Shown: positions 54,381-63,248 of the stretch, piece by piece
Position numbering within the stretch: the stretch's first letter is position 1
Layout: every line of letters begins with the position of its first letter
Assembly (NCBI RefSeq): GCF_036226445.1
Contig: NZ_CP108474.1
Span: 7,068,001 to 7,132,000 of the forward strand
Reading direction: 5' to 3'
Source of the DNA: Streptomyces sp. NBC_01255
GTDB taxonomy: Bacteria; Actinomycetota; Actinomycetes; Streptomycetales; Streptomycetaceae
DNA: 64,000 bases
The notes under the pieces: model-generated
Databases searched by the model: none
The model's input: only the letters and a program-made list of their open reading frames with translations
Told to the model about the DNA's origin: nothing
Program-made: the position numbers and the translations under genes

Positions 54381-54803
54381 ATGAATGCGGAGAGTGACGA
54401 GCGCACAGGGGATTCCGCAGCCGGCCAGGAAGCCGAATTGGGATCCCGCGCACCGGAGTTCATCAAGTCCCGACGAGGCCTGCATCTGAGCTGGCAGGTC
54501 GGCGTCTTCATCGTGGGACTGGCCGTGGTCGGCGCGGGCGTCGTGATGCTGCCGCTGCCCGGACCCGGCTGGCTGGTCATCTTCGGCGGCATGGCGATCT
54601 GGGCGACCGAGTTCGTCTGGGCACAGCTCGTGCTCCGCTGGACCAAGCGGAAGGTCACCGAGGCCGCCCAGCGCGCCCTCGATCCCAAGGTCCGTCGCAG
54701 GAACATCATCCTCACCACCGTCGGCCTGGTGATCATCGGCGCCCTGCTCGGCGTCTACCTCTGGAAGTTCGGCATCGTCATGCCGTGGAAGATCGACGAG
54801 TGA
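54381..54803 (+). CDS. TIGR02611 family membrane protein
   Basis: A 140-residue integral membrane protein with a soluble acidic N-terminus, then SWQVGVFIVGLAVVGAGVVMLPLPGPGWLVIFGGMAIWATEF (two TM around the PLPGPGW signature), a basic cytoplasmic loop, and a final helix NIILTTVGLVIIGALLGVYLW. The PGPGW motif is typical of this actinobacterial family of unknown function. TAAGTT 7 bases before the ATG suggests a leaderless start. Confidence 0.85.
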   Translation: MNAESDERTGDSAAGQEAELGSRAPEFIKSRRGLHLSWQVGVFIVGLAVVGAGVVMLPLPGPGWLVIFGGMAIWATEFVWAQLVLRWTKRKVTEAAQRALDPKVRRRNIILTTVGLVIIGALLGVYLWKFGIVMPWKIDE

Positions 54804-54838
54804 CCCTCAGGCGGTTCGGGAGCCCCGCTGACATGGGG

Positions 54839-54844
54839 TAATGT
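54839..54844 (+). promoter_or_regulatory. -10 element for tRNA-Val (54.9 kb)
   Basis: TAATGT, 13 bases before the tRNA 5-prime end. TTCGGG 17 bp upstream is a weak -35. Confidence 0.45.
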
Positions 54845-54857
54845 TTGCGGTGCGCCC

Positions 54858-54929
54858 GGGCGATTAGCTCAGTGGGAGAGCACTTCGTTCACACCGAAGG
54901 GGTCACTGGTTCGAACCCAGTATCGCCCA
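54858..54929 (+). tRNA. tRNA-Val (CAC)
   Basis: 72 nt; acceptor GGGCGAT / ATCGCCC, anticodon loop TTCACAC (CAC, reads GUG), T-arm CTGGTTCGAACCCAG, discriminator A. The next three bases happen to be CCA. Confidence 0.97.
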
Positions 54930-54939
54930 CCACCCGGCC

Positions 54940-54977
54940 CGAAGGCCCGGAGACGGAACACCGTCTCCGGGCCTTCG
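54940..54977 (+). terminator. Terminator after tRNA-Val
   Basis: Perfect 17-bp stem CGAAGGCCCGGAGACGG / CCGTCTCCGGGCCTTCG with loop AACA, ending 19 bp short of the convergent membrane-protein gene's stop. Confidence 0.9.
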
Positions 54978-54995
54978 GCGTTCGTCGGTGGTGCG

Positions 54996-57590
54996 TCACC
55001 GCATCCGCGCCAGCCGCTCCCGCAACCGCCGGGCATCCCGCAGCCGCTGCTCGTACGTGGCGCCCACCGCGAGCAGCAGGAGCCCGGCCAGGGCCGGCGG
55101 CAGCCAGCGCGGCAGTGCACCTACCGCCTGCACGACGTACGGGGCCAGCTCGTGCAGCCCGTCCAGGGCCAGCACCCCACCGCCGAGCACGAGCAGCGCC
55201 TGGAGCCGGAACCGCGCGCCGAGGAGCGTCACGACGAGCGCAGCGACCCCCAGGAGCAGCGGGCGCATCCAGTCCGGGTCCACCCAGGCCGCGACGAGGC
55301 TCGGCAGCAGGGTCGCCGCGAGACCGGGGCCGTACGCCGTCCAGGACGAGGCCTCCGGGTCCCGGCGCCGCCGCAGGAACCCGACGACCAGCGCGGGCAC
55401 GGTCACCGGCAGCGTGTACGCCTCCGGGGTCGTCACATCCGAGACCGCGAGCCGGACCCAGGTGGCGAGCAGGAACAGGGCCGCCGCCGTCCACGAGCCG
55501 AACCGCCGCCGCTCCGGCCGGACCGCCGTCGCCGCCGCGATCACCCCGCCGGCGGCCAGCGCGAGCGCGAGGAACGCGGGCCGGGACGTGGCGACCCCCA
55601 GGGCGAGCAGCCCCACGGAGGCGCCGGTGATCTCGACCGCCAGGGTCACCGGGCCCGTACGCGTCCGGGCGGCGAGCGCCGCGGTGGCCGCCGGGACCAG
55701 GAGCAGCGCCAGGGCCGTCCAGTGGTCCTCGAACCCGGCCGTGGCCGCCACCGCCAGGACGAGCCCCGTCGCCGTGAGGACGGCGACGCAGGCGGAGACC
55801 ACCCGGCGCGCGCCCTCCCCGAGCACGGCGACGCCCGCGAAGAGGCCGAGCAGCACCCCCAGCGAGACGAAGGTGGCCCCACGGACGTCCAGCGCCGACG
55901 CGACCGTGCTCACGGCGGACGCGAGTCCGCCGGCGTACGCGCACCAGCCGAGCGCGGTACGGGGCTCCAGGACGGTCACCCGCGCCTGGGGCCGCAGGGG
56001 TGCCCAGGTGCCCCAGGGAGTCCCGGGGCCGGGAACCGGCGGCAGGGCCGTCGTGACCGGTGCCTCGGCGCGCCGCAGGCCGCGCAGGAGCGGGCCGGGG
56101 CGGACGGCGATCCAGAGGGTGGCCGCCGTCGTGAGGAGCTGGAGGACGAGCGTCGCCGCGTACGGCAGGTCCAGGGCGACGGGCAGGGCCGTGAGCAGCG
56201 CCCAGACCACCGCGAGCGCGCCGCAGCGGGCCCAGAGCCGGGGGACTGCCGCGAGCGCGGCGGCGGCCACCAGGAGGACCAGGCCGGCGGTCGCGGGGTA
56301 CGAGGTCAGGGCACGCTCGGCGTGCTCGCCGGACCACACCTCCGTCGTCCGGGCCAACGGGCCCAGCAGCCCCACGGCCGCGGGCGGCAGCGCCCACAGC
56401 GCGCCGAGCGCCATGACCCCGGCACCGGCGCCGGCGAGCCCGAGCCGGACGCCAGGCGGCAGCCACGCGGGCGTGGCCGGCCGGACCGTGGCCCCCGCGC
56501 CGGTCGTCGTGCCCGCGCCGGTCGTGCCCGCGCCGGTCGTGGCGGCGTCGGCCGTGCCGGCGTCCGCCCCGGGCGCCGTCCCGGAGTCCGCGCCGAGGAG
56601 CGGCCCGCCCGCGCGCCACAGCGACGCCAGGGCGAGGCCGCACAGCACGTACCCCGGGACCGTCCAGTCCGCCGGGAGCGCCGCCCGGAGGAGGCCGCCG
56701 AGGGCCGCCACCGCCGACAGACCCGCGAGCGCCGAGGCCGCCGCCGCGAGCGGAGGCCGGCGCCAGGCCACGTACAGCGTCAGTGCCGCGCTCGCCAGGA
56801 TGAGCGGAGCGCCGCTCCACGGCGCGGACAGGGAGAGCCACGCACCCGTCAGGAGCGACCAGCCGCCCAGCGCCGTCGCCCCGGCGACCGCCGTGATCCG
56901 GACCGCCGTCGGGCGGGTCCACAGCGCCACCGCCACGTCCGCCGCGACCGTGACCAGCGCCGCCCAGGCGAAGGCCGTCGGCCCGCCCCCGGCCGCGAGC
57001 ACGCCCAGCGGCAGCGGCAGCTGGGCCGCGACGACGGCCACCGGCAGCGGGATCCGCAGCCGGGGCAGCGCCGAGCCGTACGCCGTCCACGCGCCCGCGA
57101 GGACCGCGGACGCCACCGCCGTGTAGCCCAGGCCGTCCGTCTCCGCCAGCGCCACCCGGTGCAGCGCGTACGCGTCGAGGACCATCAGGACGAGGCCCAG
57201 CGCCGCCACCGACTCGGCCGTCGAGACCAGCCCCTTCCGCAGCAGCGCCACCGGCGCGGCCAGGGCCGCCGAGGTCACCACGAGCAGCACCGCCGCGCGG
57301 CCGCCGATCCCCATCGAGCCCCAGCTCACCAGGGTGAAGGCGACCGCGGCGATCGTCAGGAGCGTCCCGCCGAGCGTCAGCAGCACGTTCTGCGCGCTCC
57401 GCGGGGTCGAGTCCGCGACCGCCCTGCCCCCCGGCCACGGCGCCGCCACCGGGGCCGCCGGGACCGGCGAGTACAGCGCGCGGATCAGCCAGGCCCGGCG
57501 GGCCAGCAACTGGGTCCGGCGCGCTTCGAGTTGCGCCAGCTCGCGGTCGACGAGCACCAGCTCGTCCGCGGGCGGCAGGGAAGTGTCCAT
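54996..57590 (-). CDS. Very large polytopic membrane protein (SCO7613-C-terminal/DUF2157-like)
   Basis: An 864-residue protein. Residues 1-45 form a soluble helix with VDRELAQLEARRTQLLARRAWLIRALYS (predicted coiled coil). Everything from about residue 65 on is a run of more than twenty hydrophobic helices, for example LLTLGGTLLTIAAVAFTLVSWGS, AAALAGLLLLAVGATYEQRLRD at the end and many Ala/Leu/Val/Gly repeats. Streptomyces proteins of this type are annotated as SCO7613-like membrane proteins, and no function is known. It lies between two tRNA-Val genes and reads divergently from the SRPBCC gene. Confidence 0.8.
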   Translation of the reverse strand: MDTSLPPADELVLVDRELAQLEARRTQLLARRAWLIRALYSPVPAAPVAAPWPGGRAVADSTPRSAQNVLLTLGGTLLTIAAVAFTLVSWGSMGIGGRAAVLLVVTSAALAAPVALLRKGLVSTAESVAALGLVLMVLDAYALHRVALAETDGLGYTAVASAVLAGAWTAYGSALPRLRIPLPVAVVAAQLPLPLGVLAAGGGPTAFAWAALVTVAADVAVALWTRPTAVRITAVAGATALGGWSLLTGAWLSLSAPWSGAPLILASAALTLYVAWRRPPLAAAASALAGLSAVAALGGLLRAALPADWTVPGYVLCGLALASLWRAGGPLLGADSGTAPGADAGTADAATTGAGTTGAGTTTGAGATVRPATPAWLPPGVRLGLAGAGAGVMALGALWALPPAAVGLLGPLARTTEVWSGEHAERALTSYPATAGLVLLVAAAALAAVPRLWARCGALAVVWALLTALPVALDLPYAATLVLQLLTTAATLWIAVRPGPLLRGLRRAEAPVTTALPPVPGPGTPWGTWAPLRPQARVTVLEPRTALGWCAYAGGLASAVSTVASALDVRGATFVSLGVLLGLFAGVAVLGEGARRVVSACVAVLTATGLVLAVAATAGFEDHWTALALLLVPAATAALAARTRTGPVTLAVEITGASVGLLALGVATSRPAFLALALAAGGVIAAATAVRPERRRFGSWTAAALFLLATWVRLAVSDVTTPEAYTLPVTVPALVVGFLRRRRDPEASSWTAYGPGLAATLLPSLVAAWVDPDWMRPLLLGVAALVVTLLGARFRLQALLVLGGGVLALDGLHELAPYVVQAVGALPRWLPPALAGLLLLAVGATYEQRLRDARRLRERLARMR

Positions 57591-57672
57591 GACCGGAGTG
57601 TGGCCCCGGCCACACGCGACGGGAATGCGTCACCGTACTCAGATTCCGGCCTGAGTACCCCAGACTGGGGGC

Positions 57673-58134
57673 ATGGACTGGTGCCGGTACCGCTTCCGGA
57701 GCGTCTGGCGGCTCGCCGCCCCGCCCGACGCCGTCTACGCCGTACTCGAACGTGCCGAGGAGTACCCCCGCTGGTGGCCCCAGGTCCGCGAGGTCGTCCC
57801 CGTCGACGACACCACCGGCACCGCCCGCTTCCGCTCCCTCCTCCCGTACGAGATCGTCGTCACCGCCCGCTCCCTGCGCCGCGACCCCGCCGCCCGGATC
57901 CTGGAGGTCGGCCTCGGCGGGGACCTGGAGGGGTGGGCCCGCTGGACTCTCGTGGCGGAAGGGGCCGGCACCCGCGCCGTGTACGAGCAGGAAGTGGAGG
58001 TCCGCGCCCGGCTCCTGCGGGTCCTCGCCGTCCCGGGACGACCCGTCTTCCGGGCCAATCACGCCCTGATGATGCGGGGCGGACGGCGTGGACTCGCCGC
58101 CCATATGAAGGGGCCGCTCGAAGAGCGTCGATGA
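57673..58134 (+). CDS. SRPBCC family protein (polyketide cyclase/START-like)
   Basis: A 153-residue small-ligand-binding fold protein: FRSVWRLAAPPDAVYAVLERAEEYPRWWPQVREV is the classical N-terminal helix-grip pattern, with LPYEIVVTARSLRRDPAARILEVGLGGDLEGWARWTL in the sheet and a long C-terminal helix (ANHALMMRGGRRGLAAHMKGPLEE). CAGACT 6 bases before the ATG suggests a leaderless transcript. Ligand unknown. Confidence 0.87.
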   Translation: MDWCRYRFRSVWRLAAPPDAVYAVLERAEEYPRWWPQVREVVPVDDTTGTARFRSLLPYEIVVTARSLRRDPAARILEVGLGGDLEGWARWTLVAEGAGTRAVYEQEVEVRARLLRVLAVPGRPVFRANHALMMRGGRRGLAAHMKGPLEERR

Positions 58135-58164
58135 GGGGCGGTGGTCGGGTGACGGGTGGGCGGT

Positions 58165-58194
58165 TTGAACGAAACCCGTACGGGCCTGTATGGT
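58165..58194 (+). promoter_or_regulatory. Promoter of tRNA-Val (58.2 kb)
   Basis: TTGAAC (58165-58170), an 18-bp spacer and TATGGT (58189-58194), 13 bases before the tRNA. Confidence 0.65.
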
Positions 58195-58207
58195 TCAACC
58201 CGTTCCC

Positions 58208-58279
58208 GGGCGATTAGCTCAGCGGGAGAGCACTTCGTTCACACCGAAGGGGTCACTGGTTCGATCCCAGTATCGCCCA
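58208..58279 (+). tRNA. tRNA-Val (CAC)
   Basis: 72 nt; same acceptor and anticodon arms as the copy at 54858-54929, differing at two loop positions (AGCGGG for AGTGGG, TCGATCC for TCGAACC). No encoded CCA. Confidence 0.97.
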
Positions 58280-58284
58280 CCGGG

Positions 58285-58318
58285 AAAAGCCGGTCCGTCG
58301 AAAGACGGACCGGCTTTT
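58285..58318. terminator. Terminator after tRNA-Val
   Basis: Perfect 15-bp stem AAAAGCCGGTCCGTC / GACGGACCGGCTTTT with a GAAA loop and a T-run, so it works as a classical terminator on the plus strand and also fits the convergent exonuclease gene. Confidence 0.92.
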
Positions 58319-58339
58319 GTCATTCCGTGGCCTCATCCG

Positions 58340-59068
58340 TCAGGCCGCCGTGCGCAGTTCCGGTCGCAGCGGCCAGGCCGGGTCCACCGTCTCCGGTGTC
58401 CCCTGCCGCGTGAACCACGCCTGGAGCCCGCGCGCCTGGGCCGCGTGCCACACCGCCTGGAGCGTGTGCAGCTCCGCCGGGGACAGCCGCTCGAGACGGG
58501 ACGAGAAACGCCGCGCCAGCGCCCGTACGAGGTCCATCGACGCGGTCGCGTCCGCCGCCGCGTCGTGCGCCCCGGCCAGCTCCACCTCGTAGTGCGCGCA
58601 GAGGTCGGTGAGCGTGCGGCGGCCCTTGCGGTAGCGGTCCAGATGCTTGTCCAGGACCCGCGGGTCGAGCACGCACAGCGGCGAACTCGCCAGGTAGGTC
58701 CCCAGCGACGACGCCCGGTGCCGGCGCAGCTCCCGGTCCAGGATCGTCAGGTCGAACGGTGCGTTCATGACCACGAGCGGCCGCCCCGAGGTGATCTGCT
58801 CGGCGAGCGCCCGTGCCAGCTCCTCCATCACCGGAGCCGGCCACCGGCCGTTCCGCTGAAGGTGATCGTCCGTCAGTCCGTGTACGGCCGTGGCCCCCTC
58901 CGGTACGGGTATGCCCGGATTGACCAGCCAGCGCGTCACCCGCGGGCGCGCCCCGGCCGTGTCCTGCACGACGAGGGCGGCCGAGACGATCCGGTCCTCC
59001 TCGACGTCGACTCCCGTGGTCTCCGTGTCGAAAGCGGCCATGGGCCCTTCGTACCAGTGCGTCGTCAT
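58340..59068 (-). CDS. DnaQ-like 3'-5' exonuclease
   Basis: A 242-residue DEDDh exonuclease: Exo I AAFDTETTGVDVEEDRIVSAALVV (D and E), Exo II VMNAPFDLTILDREL (D), Exo III GAHDAAADATASMDLV (H and D). It removes 3' nucleotides and resembles the epsilon proofreading subunit or an exonuclease of DNA/RNA repair. ATG 59068 is chosen; the upstream in-frame ATG at 59104 falls in a region unlike the family. Confidence 0.9.
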   Translation of the reverse strand: MTTHWYEGPMAAFDTETTGVDVEEDRIVSAALVVQDTAGARPRVTRWLVNPGIPVPEGATAVHGLTDDHLQRNGRWPAPVMEELARALAEQITSGRPLVVMNAPFDLTILDRELRRHRASSLGTYLASSPLCVLDPRVLDKHLDRYRKGRRTLTDLCAHYEVELAGAHDAAADATASMDLVRALARRFSSRLERLSPAELHTLQAVWHAAQARGLQAWFTRQGTPETVDPAWPLRPELRTAA

Positions 59069-59188
59069 CCCCGAACTCCTCGCACCCCAGCGGCAGATGG
59101 CCAACCCCCTGCCCGAAACGGTGATACCCGCACTGTTTGCGCCGTACGCGGACCGGTCACAACACCAGGGACGGGGAAGGAAATCGAC

Positions 59189-59755
59189 ATGGCGCTCGCC
59201 CAGCCCGAGTCGGGAGGGCTGCCGCCTCAGCGGGCAGCATCGACGCGCGGCTCACTCGCCACCACCGCCTGCATGGAGACCCTCCAGGTGGGCTACCTCC
59301 ACGCGGTCGCCGCGGCGGCCGGCTGTTCGCTGTCCCAGCCCTTTCCGGACAACGGCATCGACTGGCACGTCAGCCACGGCTCTCCCGCGCACACCGTCGA
59401 CGACGAAGTGACCATCAAGGTGCAGCTCAAGTGCACCTACCAGATACCGCCGCACCCGCCGGGGAACTCCTTCTCGTTCACGCTCGACAACGACCATCTG
59501 GTGAAGCTCGCCCGGACGCCCGTGTCCGTGCACAAGATCCTGGTCGTGATGATCGTCCCGAGGACGCAGGAGGACTGGCTGAGGGCGAGCCACGACCGGC
59601 TCGACCTGCGGCACTGCTGCTACTGGATCAACCTGGCCGGACACCCGGTCACGGGACGCCGCCGGACCACGGTGCGCATCCCGACGGCGCGGATCTTCGA
59701 CGACCGGGCGCTCTGCGAGATCATGACCCGGGTCGGCGTGGGAGGGAGACCTTGA
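59189..59755 (+). CDS. DUF4365 domain protein, PD-(D/E)XK nuclease-like
   Basis: A 188-residue protein. After a disordered start, LATTACMETLQVGYLHAVAAAAGCSLSQPFPDNGIDWHVSH gives the acidic position of a nuclease core, and DEVTIKVQLKCTYQIP gives the (D/E)xQxK element typical of DUF4365. The later segment HKILVVMIVPRTQEDWL...HCCYWINL is the conserved third block. It may cut DNA or bind it; whether catalysis survives is unclear. It overlaps the next gene by one base (TGATG), so the two are coupled. Confidence 0.8.
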   Translation: MALAQPESGGLPPQRAASTRGSLATTACMETLQVGYLHAVAAAAGCSLSQPFPDNGIDWHVSHGSPAHTVDDEVTIKVQLKCTYQIPPHPPGNSFSFTLDNDHLVKLARTPVSVHKILVVMIVPRTQEDWLRASHDRLDLRHCCYWINLAGHPVTGRRRTTVRIPTARIFDDRALCEIMTRVGVGGRP

Positions 59756-61098
59756 TGCACCGACCGATCGACGACCCGGACGGCGGGTACGGAGCCGGTG
59801 GTGACGGCGGCGGGCGCGGTTCCGGCTCCGTACCGCCGCCCTACCGGCCCCATCCGGCGCCCGGCGACACCCCCGGGCCCTGGACCGGGATCCCCGCACC
59901 GCCCGCGGGACCCTGGGCCGACACACAGGGCCCGCCCGACCCCGGGCGGGTCGACCCGCGCGTCCTCGGCGCCCTCCTCGCCCGCCACGGCTGGCGGCGG
60001 CGCGGCGGGGCGGCCGGGCGCTACAGCCGCTGGACCCCGCCCGGCGGCCCGGGCGGCGGCACGGGAAGCGGCGGCACGAGCCTGCTCGTCCCCGAGAGCC
60101 GGGCCTTCCCCGACTGCGAGGACCTCCTCGGCGAGGCGCTCGCCGCCCTCGCCCACAGCGGCACGCCCTCCGCGCGCGAGGTCCTCACCGGCCTCTCCGT
60201 CCCCAGCGACGAGATCCGCTGGTGGCGCGACGTACCGCCGGGCCCGGCCGGCACGGTCCCGTGGACCGTGCAGGAACAGCTCAGGTCGGCGGCCCGCCAG
60301 CTGCTCCTCGCGGGCGCCCTCGCCGTACGCGGACGGGCCGGCTACCACGGCGCCCGCCACCGCCGGCCCGCCCAGGCCTCCCTGGAGACCGTCGTCGTGG
60401 GCGCCGCCCCCGGCGGACGCGGCCTGACCGCCTTCCTGCCGGTCGAACCGGGCCGCCCCATCGCCGTCCGGCTCTACCACGCGCTCTACGCGGCCCGGGA
60501 GGCCACCGACTACCAGCGGGCCACCGGCGGCATGGAGGCCTTCGACGCCGCCGTCGAGGCGGGCGTCAGCCGCGAGCTCACCGAGGCCCTCGTCGCCCTG
60601 GTCCGGGGCACGGAAGGGGCCCGGGTCGCCCTCGAATGGGCTCCGGCCGCCGGAGCCCCCGAGGGGTGCGCCGCCCGCCCCGAACCCGTCGAGTTCTCGC
60701 CCGGCGACCTGCCCGCCCTGCGCGAGGCGAGCGCCCGCTATCTGACCGACGAGCCGTCCGTGCCGGTACGCATCACCGGGGCAGTCGTCCGCATGCGCCG
60801 CTCGGGGGCGCGCGGCGACGGCACCGTCCGGCTGCGGGTGCTCGGCGGGGCGGAGGTCCCGCACGTCCGTGTCACCCTCGGGGAAGAGGCGTACCGCACC
60901 GCCGTCCACGCCCATCTCGTCGGGCTGCCGATCAGCGTCGTGGGCCGCCTGGAGAGCAGGGGCGGTTTCCGGCGCCTGACCGACGCCTCCGGGGTCGTCC
61001 CCGTCCAGGTCGACGAGGCGGAGCGGGACCGGCTGATGAAGTCGCTCCACGAGAACCTCGACTTCTTCGAGGAGGCGTGCGGCCCGGACGAGGCGTGA
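59755..61098 (+). CDS. Unknown 447-residue protein coupled to the DUF4365 gene
   Basis: Not recognised. Residues 1-70 are Gly/Pro-rich and disordered. The first folded region (about 70-130) ends in SLLVPESRAFPDCEDLLGEALAAL. The middle (about 130-290) is helical with VPWTVQEQLRSAARQLLLAGALAVRGRAG and FLPVEPGRPIAVRLYHALYAAREATDYQRATGGMEAFDAAVEAG. The C-terminal third (about 315-445) looks beta-rich (VRITGAVVRMRRSGARGDGTVRLRVLGG...VVGRLESRGGFRRLTD), resembling an OB-like barrel. Translational coupling suggests it works with the nuclease-like protein. No enzyme motif is visible. Confidence 0.75.
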   Translation: MHRPIDDPDGGYGAGGDGGGRGSGSVPPPYRPHPAPGDTPGPWTGIPAPPAGPWADTQGPPDPGRVDPRVLGALLARHGWRRRGGAAGRYSRWTPPGGPGGGTGSGGTSLLVPESRAFPDCEDLLGEALAALAHSGTPSAREVLTGLSVPSDEIRWWRDVPPGPAGTVPWTVQEQLRSAARQLLLAGALAVRGRAGYHGARHRRPAQASLETVVVGAAPGGRGLTAFLPVEPGRPIAVRLYHALYAAREATDYQRATGGMEAFDAAVEAGVSRELTEALVALVRGTEGARVALEWAPAAGAPEGCAARPEPVEFSPGDLPALREASARYLTDEPSVPVRITGAVVRMRRSGARGDGTVRLRVLGGAEVPHVRVTLGEEAYRTAVHAHLVGLPISVVGRLESRGGFRRLTDASGVVPVQVDEAERDRLMKSLHENLDFFEEACGPDEA

Positions 61099-61163
61099 CG
61101 GGTGGGGCGAAGGCGGGGCGCGGGGCGGGAGAAACGGGTGCGCGGGCGGGCCGGTCGGCTCGG

Positions 61164-61169
61164 TAGGAT
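61164..61169 (+). promoter_or_regulatory. -10 element of the thrS promoter
   Basis: TAGGAT; predicted transcription start near 61176, giving an 80-nt thrS leader that contains a duplicated CGGCACCTCGT (61180-61190 and 61213-61223). The first base of a possible leaderless ORF (ATG 61177) coincides with that start. Confidence 0.5.
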
Positions 61170-61256
61170 CGGCGTGATGCGGCACCTCGTCTCTGTCGCG
61201 CACCGTCGGCGCCGGCACCTCGTGCCTGCCTGCGCCCCAAAGGAAGAAGAACACCA

Positions 61257-63233
61257 GTGTCTGAAGTCCGTGTGACCGTCCAGTCCGCCTCGGAAGCAGA
61301 GGAGAGGGCGGTGAGCGCGGGCACCACCGCCGGTGCCCTCTTCGCCGACGACCGCACCGTCATCGCCGCCCGCGTCGCCGGCGAGCTGAAGGACCTCTCG
61401 TACGAGCTCGCCGAGGGCGATGTCGTCGAGGGCGTCGAGATCTCGTCCCCGGACGGTCTCGACATCCTGCGCCACTCCACCGCGCACGTCATGGCCCAGG
61501 CCGTGCAGGAGCTCTTTCCCGAGGCCAAGCTGGGCATCGGCCCGCCGGTCCGGGACGGCTTCTACTACGACTTCGACGTCGAAAAGCCCTTCACTCCCGA
61601 GGACCTCAAGGTCATCGAGAAGAAGATGCAGGAGATCCAGAAGCGCGGCCAGCGCTTCTCCCGCCGCGTGGTGACCGACGAGGCCGCCCGCGAGGAGCTC
61701 GCCGACGAGCCGTACAAGCTGGAGCTCATCGGCATCAAGGGCTCCGCGTCCACCGACGACGGGGCCGACGTCGAGGTGGGCGGCGCCGAGCTGAGCATCT
61801 ACGACAACCTCGACGCCAAGACCGGCGAGCTGTGCTGGAAGGACCTCTGCCGCGGTCCGCACCTGCCGACCACCCGGAACATCCCGGCGTTCAAGCTCAT
61901 GCGCAACGCGGCCGCCTACTGGCGCGGCAGCGAGAAGAACCCGATGCTCCAGCGCATCTACGGCACCGCCTGGCCGTCGAAGGACGAGCTGAAGGCCCAC
62001 CTCGACTTCCTGGCCGAGGCCGAGAAGCGCGACCACCGCAAGCTCGGCAACGAGCTCGACCTCTTCTCCGTCCCGGACGAGATCGGCTCCGGCCTCGCGG
62101 TCTTCCACCCCAAGGGCGGCATCATCCGCCGGGTCATGGAGGACTACTCGCGCAAGCGCCACGAGGAGGAGGGCTACGAGTTCGTCTACTCGCCGCACGC
62201 CACCAAGGGCAAGCTGTTCGAGAAGTCGGGCCACCTGGACTGGTACGCCGAGGGCATGTACCCGCCCATGCAGCTCGACGAGGGCGTGGACTACTACCTC
62301 AAGCCCATGAACTGCCCGATGCACAACCTGATCTTCGACGCGCGCGGGCGCTCCTACCGTGAGCTGCCGCTGCGCCTGTTCGAGTTCGGCACCGTGTACC
62401 GGTACGAGAAGTCCGGCGTCGTCCACGGTCTGACCCGGGCGCGCGGCTTCACCCAGGACGACGCGCACATCTACTGCACCCGCGAGCAGATGGCGGAGGA
62501 GCTGGACAAGACCCTCACCTTCGTCCTCAACCTGCTCCGCGACTACGGCCTGAACGACTTCTACCTGGAGCTGTCCACCAAGGACCCGGAGAAGTTCGTC
62601 GGCTCGGACGAGGCGTGGGAGGAGGCCACCGCGGTCCTCCAGCAGGTCGCCGAGAAGCAGGGCCTCCCGCTGACCCCCGACCCGGGCGGCGCCGCGTTCT
62701 ACGGCCCGAAGATCTCGGTGCAGGCGCGGGACGCCATCGGCCGTACCTGGCAGATGTCGACCGTGCAGCTCGACTTCAACCTGCCGGAGCGCTTCGACCT
62801 GGAGTACACCTCCCCGGACGGCACCAAGCAGCGCCCGGTCATGATCCACCGCGCGCTCTTCGGTTCCATCGAGCGTTTCTTCGCGGTGCTCCTGGAGCAC
62901 TACGCGGGTGCGATGCCGCCGTGGCTGGCGCCGGTGCAGGCGACCGGTATCCCGATCGGCGACGCGCACGTCGACTACCTGCACGAGTTCGCCGCCAAGG
63001 CGAAGAAGCAGGGCCTGCGCGTGGACGTCGACTCGTCCTCGGACCGGATGCAGAAGAAGATCCGGAACGCGCAGAAGCAGAAGGTCCCGTTCATGATCAT
63101 CGCGGGTGACGACGACATGGCCGCCGGCGCCGTCTCCTTCCGCTACCGCGACGGTTCGCAGGAGAACGGCATCCCCGTCGACGAGGCCATCGCCAAGATC
63201 GCCAAGATCGTCGAGGACCGCGTCCAGGTCTGA
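61257..63233 (+). CDS. thrS: Threonine--tRNA ligase
   Basis: A 658-residue class II synthetase charging tRNA-Thr. Domains: TGS (about 1-65), the second additional/editing domain with [19 protein letters not shown] and the zinc-related CRGPHLPTT, the catalytic core with the zinc-binding Cys in [10 protein letters not shown], class II motif 2 [35 protein letters not shown], motif 3 [21 protein letters not shown], and the C-terminal anticodon-binding domain. The start is GTG with AAAGGAAGAAG upstream. Cytoplasmic, essential. Confidence 0.97.
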   Translation: MSEVRVTVQSASEAEERAVSAGTTAGALFADDRTVIAARVAGELKDLSYELAEGDVVEGVEISSPDGLDILRHSTAHVMAQAVQELFPEAKLGIGPPVRDGFYYDFDVEKPFTPEDLKVIEKKMQEIQKRGQRFSRRVVTDEAAREELADEPYKLELIGIKGSASTDDGADVEVGGAELSIYDNLDAKTGELCWKDLCRGPHLPTTRNIPAFKLMRNAAAYWRGSEKNPMLQRIYGTAWPSKDELKAHLDFLAEAEKRDHRKLGNELDLFSVPDEIGSGLAVFHPKGGIIRRVMEDYSRKRHEEEGYEFVYSPHATKGKLFEKSGHLDWYAEGMYPPMQLDEGVDYYLKPMNCPMHNLIFDARGRSYRELPLRLFEFGTVYRYEKSGVVHGLTRARGFTQDDAHIYCTREQMAEELDKTLTFVLNLLRDYGLNDFYLELSTKDPEKFVGSDEAWEEATAVLQQVAEKQGLPLTPDPGGAAFYGPKISVQARDAIGRTWQMSTVQLDFNLPERFDLEYTSPDGTKQRPVMIHRALFGSIERFFAVLLEHYAGAMPPWLAPVQATGIPIGDAHVDYLHEFAAKAKKQGLRVDVDSSSDRMQKKIRNAQKQKVPFMIIAGDDDMAAGAVSFRYRDGSQENGIPVDEAIAKIAKIVEDRVQV

Positions 63234-63248
63234 CGGCCGCACGCGTGA

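Noticed and set aside
54889..58217. Long open frames on both strands over the 864-residue membrane protein (1071 and 1021 residues)
   Set aside because: The frame with more than twenty hydrophobic helices is coherent; the others are Gly/Arg-rich shadows.
61099..61256. A T-box leader upstream of thrS
   Set aside because: No T-box sequence, no specifier loop and no terminator/antiterminator pair are visible in the 158 bp.
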